Source of the DNA: Neolentinus lepideus HHB14362 ss-1
Taxonomy: Eukaryota; Basidiomycota; Agaricomycetes; Gloeophyllales; Gloeophyllaceae
Length of the DNA stretch: 64,000 nt
Reading direction: 5' to 3'
Assembly (NCBI GenBank): GCA_001632425.1
Contig: KV425564.1
Span: 124,001 to 188,000, forward strand
Below, in pieces: positions 57,045 through 64,000 of the stretch. The notes under the pieces were generated by a model. The model was not told the DNA's origin and made no database searches. It saw only the letters and a list, made by a program, of their open reading frames with translations. The translations under genes were made by a program, and so were the position numbers. Numbering within the stretch: the first letter of the stretch is position 1; each line of letters starts with the position of its first letter.

Positions 57045-58104
57045 ATGTCTCTTTCAACTCTTCCCCCCGAGCTTTTAGACGGCGTATGCCAAAATCTTTC
57101 CACCGAGGACCTGGTCGCACTCTCCAGGTCGTCCTCTTCCTTTTACCCAGTGGCACAGCGACTGCTGTACCGCCATATCCATGCATCGACACATGCCCGA
57201 AATTTGTCAGTGGTCGTGACTCTGGCGAAGAGGTTGGACCTCGCATCTCATGTCCAGTCCTTTTCGCTCGTCGTTGACGACACCTACTCCCCTGTGTTTC
57301 CTTCTTTCTATCGTCTACTCCGAAAATCGTTGGCGGCTATGCAAGGGCTCAAGACCCTTAGCATATTCGTCCCCCCTTCGATGAGCTGGGTGTTAGACGC
57401 CGATGCTGTCGGAGCAGATCCATGTTACCATCGCATGGAGCAATTTGCATGCTCCTTTCCCTTCAATTCCGATGTCATCGCTTTCTTGAGGCGCGCGCCT
57501 GCTCTTCTCGAGCTCGAATTGGATTCCGTACCGAGTCTCACCCCCTTGCCATTCCCGAGTCTGCCTTCGACATCTATCCCGCATCTCGCCCAGTTCATCG
57601 GGTCGTCCGAGCAAGCCACAGGTGTCGTGCCAGGGCGGCCGGTGGAAAGCATACACTTGTACGGCGGTGACTTAACGGAGGATGTCATGTGCAGCCTGAG
57701 TCAATCTACCGTGCCCGTAATAGCTCTGGGCGCGAACACCACCATGTCACCGATAGTGTTTCTCGAATCTGTGACACGGTACCTGCCTTCCATTGCATTC
57801 CTCCGAGTAACAGCGGAAAACATTGATTCTGTTCTTCCAAATGCTGTAAGTCATTCTCCATCTCGGTACTCCCACGGCTGCTAATGAACCACGCCGACAG
57901 GAATTGTACCAGCAGATTGCCAATAAACTTGATAGACTGCCCAACTTGTCAGCATTTGAGCTGTCAGGCATTCACTGGGGCTCCTTGAAGCCCCAGGACC
58001 AAAAGCAGCGCGTCTGGCAGGCCAGGCCTCTGAGTCCGCTTGGGTTCACCTCGGATCGTGAAGACGACATCCACTACGAGTCAGCAGACTTCACGTGGAA
58101 TTAG
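57045..58104 (+). CDS. F-box protein
   Basis: Two exons: 57045-57845 and 57901-58104 (1005 nt, 334 aa). The N-terminus is an F-box: 'LSTLPPELLDGVCQNLSTED' and 'LVALSRSSSSFYPVAQRLLY', which should bind Skp1 in an SCF ubiquitin ligase. The rest has irregular leucine-rich-like repeats ('LLRKSLAAMQGLKTLSIFV', 'LRRAPALLELELDSVPSL', 'YLPSIAFLRVTAENID', 'LDRLPNLSAFELSG'), a common substrate-binding form in basidiomycetes, where this family is greatly expanded. The substrate is unknown. The frame is open upstream of the chosen ATG, but only the region from 57045 has F-box features. Confidence 0.85.
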
Positions 58105-58241
58105 ATGGATAGGACAACGGCCTCACGCGATCCTTGCCGACATTACTGTCATAATCGTATATTTGGGACTAATGCACGTTATACACCTAGAGTACTACGT
58201 ATATATTTATTCTTTGACCCTTTAGTTACAAAAGATCCTGT

Positions 58242-59313
58242 TTAATTTAATTGCTCCATAGCTTTCTCAATGATCGCGGTTGCATCGAACTGACTTAGCC
58301 ATGCTCCATCATTGGTACGATCGTAGTGAGAAATTTGAGTCGAATCCCCGCCGACGAATCGTGCAGCCACACCCACATACCGGGACGTGTCCTCGTAGAG
58401 GTCGAATACAACAAATTCCCATCCTTTGGGAACCACCCCATCGACAGTCAAGACGTTGTCCACGATATTATACTCCACGCGTCGAAACTCAAAACCAAGC
58501 CCGAGGCCCAGGGCCTTTGTGTAGGCTTCTTTCATCGTCCACAACAGATAGAATCGGCGGAGCGCTTCCTGAGGGTCGATCTCAGGGGAAAGCAGCAGTT
58601 GATGCTCGAACCTTGTTAGCTGTCCGGTCGAACGGACGGAAGGGTGATGGGAAATACAAAATGAACAGGGAGCCAACCTGAGAACAGTACGATTCTAGAA
58701 GAGTTCACGACGCACTTGATCCCCGACAGTGTGCACGAACCCGCGGAAGGTGTCTCTCGGTGGTAACTTTACTTCCATAACGTCCACTCCTATTCGGTAG
58801 GCGGGAGGGTCGTATCGACCCTCTGCGAAGGCCATCACGACCATGCCACTGTCGTGGGACACATTGAATCCCATGGGAGGATCCAATCCAGAACTTGTCT
58901 GGATATACAGGCCAGCGCAGCTTGTGACCTTCAGAACCTCTCAGGGACGGAAAGCATTGGTAAAACACTCGCAATGTATGGTTTCCCCGCATCCGTCGAA
59001 GCAAAGGTCATCAAATCGGGGCTGAGGCCCCGCTCCCTCAAGAGCAGCCGCGGCAACAAACGCCCTATTAGACATCCTGATACAAAGTTGGAGTCACAGG
59101 GACAAGCTAGAAGTAATGTAACTCACGGCAGGCATCCTCACGGCGGTAGAACCTTTGTATCCGGCTTCGGGATTCGGGGTCAACGAGAGCCAGAGCCCGC
59201 TGATAGAGCTAACAAGACAGCGGTTATGTGAACATTGGTATGGTACGAGCCAAGGCGAGACTCACATCCTCGGTGATAGAAGAGGGCTGGTACGAGATAG
59301 CCCAGACCTGCAT
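58242..59313 (-). CDS. 4'-phosphopantetheinyl transferase (Lys5/NpgA/Sfp type)
   Basis: Five exons on the minus strand: 59313-59266, 59208-59127, 59076-58967, 58928-58716, 58619-58242 (831 nt, 276 aa). The N-terminus reads 'MQVWAISYQPSSITEDLYQR' and 'SRIQRFYRREDACRCLIGR'; the catalytic domain has 'FASTDAGKPYIAS', 'PPMGFNVSHDSGMVVMAFAE', 'RIGVDVMEV' (Mg-binding Asp) and 'LLWTMKEAYTKALGLGL' (WxxKEA). The enzyme moves phosphopantetheine from CoA onto carrier domains of aminoadipate reductase (lysine synthesis), polyketide synthases and peptide synthetases. Intron 3 (58929-58966) is only 38 nt; it is the only splice that links 'YIAS' to 'VTSCAGLYIQ' in frame. Confidence 0.9.
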
Positions 59314-59657
59314 GAACGCGAAAGCCTCTTAAGCTTCAATTGTAGGACCGTCAGGTCAGCGTCAGGAATCAAGAATCAGAACAAGGGTGATGTTATAGAT
59401 AGCATGAAGCCTAAAAAGTTGAAGTGGGTCGACCCAGTGCGAAATGATCCTGACTTCAAAGCTTGACACCTCAGAACTCTACTTCGGCGTCGAAAGGAAC
59501 CGTAGCTGTAGAAATGGATATCTTTACTCTCATTGCCGTCGAGTGTATTCAACGTGGAAATCTCCGTCAGAGGAATAAGGTCGAACCGGTACCTGAGGTC
59601 GCCGTTTGACCGTCATTATTGAGTCTCGGTTTCGACAAGAAACCTGCACGCCCACCA
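59314..59657. promoter_or_regulatory. divergent promoter region between PPTase and PfkB-kinase genes
   Basis: 344 bases between start codons on opposite strands; nothing coding supported. The frame at 59155-59466 (plus) overlaps PPTase exons 1-2 and is a shadow. Confidence 0.4.
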
Positions 59658-61078
59658 ATGACCACAACTGAAGAACGTCCGCACTTCGTTTCTCTGGGCA
59701 TGTTCATCATCGATGAGTTTGAATATCTCGATGAAGACGGTCAGCCGACCGGCAGGACTCTTTCACCTCAGGAAAGCTGAGCTACCTTCCCCTGCTACTG
59801 GCTCGCAACTCGGCTTACAATCTGTGATGTACCAATCCAGATTGGCGGTGGAGGCACCTATGCCAGTATCGGGGCCCGGATATGGTGCGTTCTCGCTCCA
59901 GTATATTGTCTAGCATCAATATGCCTGATCCATACTCCGGTGTACGTGTAGGTTACCTGCGAAGAACGTGGGCATGATCATCGACCGCGGAGTTGACTTC
60001 CCTCAGTGGATTCAAGAGCGCCTTGATTCATACGGCCCATCGATGTGGCTGTTTAGGGACCACGCAGATCGTGTTACCACCCGAGCTCTGAATTCCTACA
60101 GGGGAGATCTACGAGGGTAATCTCGTCATGTCAATCTACGACATGGGAGCCTAAACGTGATAACATGCATCCAGTTTTAGATATCTGGTGCCCCGCATTC
60201 GCATCACTCCTCGGGATTTGGCTGGTACCCCTCTCGCCCGACCCACCACCTTGCACTTCATATGCTCACCTTCCCGAGCCCTCGAGATCATATCTGAGGT
60301 GCGAGAAGAATCAGATTGGAATCCAATTACCATCTACGAACCTATACCTGTTGGTTTGTCTGTAATATGAAGCAGTTTACTAGAGCCTGAATGCCTTGAA
60401 GGACAGGTGTGTTCCTGAGGAACTACCGGCTTTGCGCCAAGTACTTCCCGCCGTCTCTATCCTGAGGTGTGTTCCATGCCTTCCCAAATGACCTCTTGCA
60501 TCATGAAAAACATGACATGTCTGTATGGACGTTAGCCCCAATGCAGAGGAAGCCTTGGCCCTTCTATCCATGCCTTCCGATGTTTCTCGGTCTACAGTGG
60601 AAGAAGCAGCCCTCAAATTCCTAGAATATGGAGTCGGCAAGGACGGCGAAGGGAGTGTAATCATCAGGAGCGGGGCCCTGGGGGCCTATGTCACAAATCG
60701 ACACGAGAGAGGGCAATGGATTCCCGCTTTCTGGTCTGACAATCCGGAGAAAGTGGTTGATGTGACAGGTGAAATTCTCTCGATACCTGCAAGCAGTGTC
60801 GTTAAGCGCGTACTTGTTAGGTGCCGGCAATGCCTTCTTGGGCGGGCTAGGTGCAGGTCTTCTGTTGGCAAAGAAAAATGTCTATGAAGGTATGTCAGGC
60901 TGCTTCCGTCAACCAGGAAAACTAAGAACATTGCACATCCACAGCTGCTCTGTACGCCACGGTATCGGCGTCATTCATCATTGAACAGGAGGGATTACCT
61001 CGAATCTCGTCAGATCGATGGAATGACGACTCACCACAGCGAAGATTAGAGCATCTGCAAGAAAAAATGAGGCATTGA
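59658..61078 (+). CDS. PfkB-family carbohydrate kinase, Mak32-like
   Basis: About seven exons on the plus strand. Coded blocks: 'MTTTEERPHFVSLGMFIID', 'FEYLDEDGQPTGRTLSPQ', 'IGGGGTYASIGARIW' (substrate-binding GG), 'NVGMIIDRGVDFPQWIQERL', 'RALNSYRGDLRGFRYL', 'PTTLHFICSPSRALEIISEV', 'WNPITIYEPIP', 'SPNAEEALALL', 'VIIRSGALGAYV', 'VVDVTGAGNAFLGGLGAGLL' (PfkB signature 2 region) and a last helical exon ending 'HLQEKMRH'. In the catalytic motif the usual DT-GAGD reads D-V-T-G-A-G-N: the catalytic Asp is Asn, as in yeast Mak32. Mak32 is needed for stability of L-A dsRNA virus in yeast, though its enzymatic role is unknown. Exon edges between 59760 and 60520 are approximate. Confidence 0.8.
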
Positions 61079-61198
61079 GGGCGATAGAATAGACAATAAA
61101 ATACTGAGCAACGAGGAACATATAGGGATACAATGTACAACACATCCGCTAGCATTACATGATAATATATTTTGTGCGCGATGGCAACAGAGCGATTA

Positions 61199-61870
61199 TT
61201 ATGATTGACCCTGCTGGAACTTCGCGCGGCTTGCAGCGAACAATTCCTGCTGTTTCGCGAGCAACTCCTCTTCCGTGAGTCCGGATTGCTCGAACTTCGA
61301 TACTTTCTTCTCTCTATCCTGAAACGAACACAGCTCAAAGCCGACAGCTCCACAGAATACAATAGGGACAACATACCTTCTGTAGCTGCTTGTGATCTTT
61401 TAGGACATCCTCCACTTCCGCCAGCATTGATTCGAAGCCTAACCGCTGAAACCGCTTCGCATTAGATTGGCGCTTCTTTTCAACCACCCAATTCGCTCAC
61501 CTTCAAGGCTGAGATGATGTGTTCTGGAGCTATAGTCTTTTTTGACTCTTGCTCACAGATTTCGTTGGCTTCCGACGAAATTAGATGGATAAATTCTGTG
61601 GACGTCAAATGGGATCAGATGAGGATCATTGTAGTAGCAAGGGAATCTGTTCACCTACACAACATTCAATGACCAAGTCTCTCGTCTCCTTTGCGCACGT
61701 AATGTCATTTGGTAGCAGTTCTGGAACGTCAGTACAGGCCGTATATGAGGAGCTGCCACATTTTCATTAACTGAGGGCGTACCGCTGATCATCTTTGTGA
61801 CCGTAGCCTTTGGCAACGAAAGGTCCTCGTCAGTCCCAGGCACTGCAGAATGTCCCTCGCGGTCTGACAT
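61199..61870 (-). CDS. NCB2: negative cofactor 2 beta (NC2-beta/Dr1), histone-fold transcription repressor
   Basis: About five exons on the minus strand, start 61870, stop 61199-61201, roughly 145 aa. The histone fold reads 'DLSLPKATVTKMISELLP', 'ITCAKETRDLVIECCVEFIH', 'LISSEANEICEQESKKTIAP', 'EHIISALKRLGFESMLAEVE' and is followed by 'DVLKDHKQLQKDREKKVSKF' and a Gln-rich helix ending 'AKFQQGQS'. This is a near-complete match to Dr1. It pairs with NC2-alpha (Bur6/DRAP1), grips TBP on DNA and blocks TFIIA/TFIIB. Length is typical. Confidence 0.93.
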
Positions 61871-61988
61871 TGTGTTGAGAGGACACGAAAAAGTGGAACA
61901 GAGCGAAGAGTGAAACCTGAAAGGCTTGGATTCTTGTGACACAAGTAGCAGTTCCGGCCACGTGCTCTCAGTCTGTTGAACGACGACC
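61871..61988. promoter_or_regulatory. shared promoter region of NC2-beta and SmF
   Basis: Only 118 bp between start codons on opposite strands, the shortest divergent spacing in the window. No TATA box is visible. Confidence 0.5.
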
Positions 61989-62473
61989 ATGTCGGCGGTA
62001 TGTGCGTTTGGGTCTTTCGAACATGGGTCTGTTTTACTGACAAGTCTATTTCGTTTCGAATGAATAGGTAAACCCTGTGAATCCCAAGCCTTTTATGCAG
62101 GAGCTCACTGGCAAGCCAGTGTTCGTTAGGCTAAAGTGGGGGCTCGAATATAAAGGTTTCCTTGTCAGCACGGATGGCTACATGAACCTCCAGGTGCGTT
62201 CTCCGTGTAATATTTTCTAACGTGTCATTTGACGGCAAGTATTAGCTTGCCAATACAGAGGAGTTCCAGGACGGCAAGTCAAACGGAGCATTGGGCGAAG
62301 TTTTCATCCGGTCAGTCATTGTTCGACTCTTACTCCTGGAACCTGGCTGATGTCTCCGGGATCATAGGTGTAATAATGTCCTATATATTATAAGTTTACT
62401 TTCGTGTTTGCACCTGCCGGTAATCCAAGCTGACGTGCTATTTGATCTTTACAGGGAGGCCCCGCCTGAATAG
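61989..62473 (+). CDS. SMX3: small nuclear ribonucleoprotein F (SmF)
   Basis: Exons 61989-61997, 62068-62193, 62246-62310, then a fourth from 62368 and a last one to about 62473. The first exon codes only Met-Ser-Ala. The Sm1 motif is '[20 protein letters not shown]' followed by 'YMNLQLANTEE'; Sm2 is '[13 protein letters not shown]'. SmF is one of the seven ring proteins of U1, U2, U4 and U5 snRNPs. The last junction is unclear: the block that would end 'REAPPE' plus stop at 62473 is off by one base from the GTTTAC donor at 62394, while splicing there gives a different, more basic tail ending near 62514. The core is certain. Confidence 0.85.
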
Positions 62474-62814
62474 ACGATCATCTGGGCCTATTCACAAAAG
62501 AGACGACACGAAGTAAGCCTGTCGGTTCCATGATACAGAGTGCGCTGTCGCTTTGATGGATCTTTGTGCAGTTTGTCGTTTGCAGCTGTCGAGTTGCCAT
62601 TCGATGTAAGTTGTGATGTGCAGACAGTCATGTAATACATTGCTGGAGCTCGAATTGCTTTCCCCCACTACGTTGCTTGATACAGTGTACATCTCTTGTA
62701 CTCTAGGATTTTGCTGCCAATGAGATGCGTCTAGAACTTTGGCTTTGCCGTAGTTCTCGTCCCCCGCCACAAGCGTGCCTTCTTGCCGAAGTTGTGCACA
62801 CGCGTTCCAATACG
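62474..62814. other. intergenic between SmF and rhomboid genes
   Basis: 341 bases; nothing coding supported except a possible longer SmF tail up to about 62514. Confidence 0.35.
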
Positions 62815-64000
62815 ATGGCAGCTTTCACCTTGACCAGCGCGTCTCACATCCTCCGAACTACCACTCTACGCTGTTCATCACAACGAGGCTTTTCACTATG
62901 GTCAAGCGCCCTCCTGAGATCAACGCGTTGTAACGCGTGTCAAACACTGAACGGAAATGTCTTGCAACGAAGACTTCCTTCTGCTGTTTCTACTCCGAGT
63001 CGTTCGATTAGCACTCCATCCAAAATCCTCCAATTTGTGAGGACAGATGCATGGAGAGCAACGCACCGAAGCAGTTATGGACGAGCACCACCACCACCTC
63101 GTCGACGTGCGCCGTTCTCAGTGCGCGCATTGATCGACTCTCTACCTTCGGGCTTATTTCTGTGGGGTATCCTGGCCCTGAATGGCGGAATATTGCTTCT
63201 ATGGGGTTATGCACATGGAATGGCCGTAAGTACAATAGTAATGTATTTTCCTGGTTTCTTCATGCAATGAAATCGGTTTGTAGAGAGAGCATCGTGACTT
63301 CTCGTGGCTGAAGTGGATGCACGACAACTTCCTTGTCAGTATGCGTAACGTCCAAGAAGGGCGGTTGTGCGTATTCTGTCCTTGCTGAAATAAAAACTTG
63401 TACCGAATAATGAATATTCTAGATGGACGGTTTTGACTTGCTGTTTCTCCCATCAAGAGATAGTGCACTTTGCTGTTAATGCCATGACATACTACTTCAT
63501 GGCACCGGCTGTCATTGCTATGCTTGGAAATACCTCCTTCTTGGCATTGTATCTCGGAGGTATGTGCGTTTCAAACGAAAGTATTTGGACGCGAGCCGAT
63601 GCACACAGGCGGGATAATCTCGAGCTGCCTGAGTCTGTTCGTCGGCCAGCAGATCAGACATCGCGATGTGCCTTCGCAAGGAGCTAGTGGTGCGTTGAAA
63701 TAATGACGATTGCCGCTCATCTTTGCCTGACTCTTTCCTGCTGTGCAGGTGCTATCTACTCGGTCATCTCGTTCTTCGCATGCGTAGCACCGAGAGCAGA
63801 GCTACTCATCTTCGGTATCGTTCCCTGTCAAGCTTGGATAGTCGTCGGAGGGCTCTTCTTATATGACGGATGGTTATCAATCAATGGTGGGGTATGTGCA
63901 TCAGAGGTTGTCTCAAACTTGACCCCAAAACTGAACCTGTGTCCCAGGGAGGTAAAATTGATAACGCTGGTCATGTTGGAGGAATGCTGGCTGGTGTTGG
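62815..64000 (+). CDS. mitochondrial rhomboid intramembrane protease (Pcp1/PARL type), 3' end outside window
   Basis: First exon 62815-63225, second from 63284, further exons to the window end. The N-terminus is a long Ser/Arg-rich presequence ('MAAFTLTSASHILRTTTLR'). Membrane segments include 'LFLWGILALNGGILLLWGYA' and 'FAVNAMTYYFMAPAVIAMLG'. The catalytic serine lies in 'PSQGASGAIYSVISFFA' (GxSG) and the histidine in 'DNAGHVGGMLAGV', so the Ser-His dyad is intact. 'WTVLTCCFSHQEIVHFAVN' matches the conserved loop before the active site. In yeast Pcp1 cleaves Mgm1 and Ccp1 in the inner membrane, controlling mitochondrial fusion. The end of the gene is outside the window, so length cannot be judged. 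Confidence 0.9.

Noticed and set aside
42541..64000. possible secondary-metabolite cluster around the PPTase
   Set aside because: The neighbours (F-box, PfkB kinase, NC2-beta, SmF, rhomboid) are housekeeping genes and no synthase, transporter or cluster regulator is adjacent.
1..64000. tRNA, rRNA, CRISPR or phage-like features
   Set aside because: I saw no cloverleaf with A/B boxes, no rRNA-like blocks and no spaced repeat array; a tRNAscan/Infernal run would settle small RNAs.

Overview
The window is nuclear DNA from a filamentous basidiomycete, most likely an Agaricomycete. Genes are dense, on both strands, and broken by many introns of about 45-70 nt with GT-AG ends. Several families are typical of mushrooms: a FlbA/Thn1-type RGS protein, a small 'MDASMADFPL' family of unknown function, CipC, Tgl-type patatin lipases and Zn(II)2Cys6 regulators. 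Gene models were built by hand from splice signals, frame continuity and family patterns; where exon lengths could be summed to a whole number of codons this is stated.

Layout. 1-4.1 kb: 3' part of an RGS regulator, a cytochrome b5-like heme/steroid-binding membrane protein, and a small unknown protein. 4.1-5.9 kb: no intact gene, a possible esterase relic. 5.9-14 kb: nucleoporin Nup120/Nup160 and a zinc-cluster regulator. 14.8-17.3 kb: a SOD-like mitoribosomal protein head to head with OST2, then a 71-aa DUF1748 gene spread over six tiny exons. 18.5-24.6 kb: a large coiled-coil protein, an NDUFA4/MLRQ-like protein and an Ara2-like aldo-keto reductase. 24.8-30.8 kb (minus): STI1 co-chaperone and a triacylglycerol lipase. 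32.3-36.2 kb: CipC, AP-3 mu subunit and a PUB-domain protein. 36.5-40.6 kb: an RRM protein, FMC1-like LYR protein, a SIRT5-like sirtuin and two small unknown proteins. 40.6-42.5 kb: gene-poor stretch with a striking GTAACTTAC repeat. 42.5-48.3 kb (minus): an ACAD10/11-type acyl-CoA dehydrogenase and a second zinc-cluster regulator. 49.8-56.6 kb: PAB2-type poly(A)-binding protein, a doubtful small gene, bL19m, an Ivy1-like BAR protein and mitochondrial AspRS. 57-64 kb: F-box protein, 4'-phosphopantetheinyl transferase, Mak32-like PfkB kinase, NC2-beta, SmF, and a mitochondrial rhomboid protease cut by the window end.

Most of this is housekeeping: mitochondrial translation and assembly, nuclear pore and RNA metabolism, vesicle traffic, lipid turnover. 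There is no biosynthetic cluster, rRNA, tRNA, CRISPR or phage-like system that I can see. Several neighbours are head to head over 120-190 bp and probably share promoters. The least ordinary items are the repeat block at 41.1-41.8 kb, the micro-exon genes, the SIRT5-like active site and some conserved small proteins without a recognised family. I found no convincing undescribed multi-gene system.
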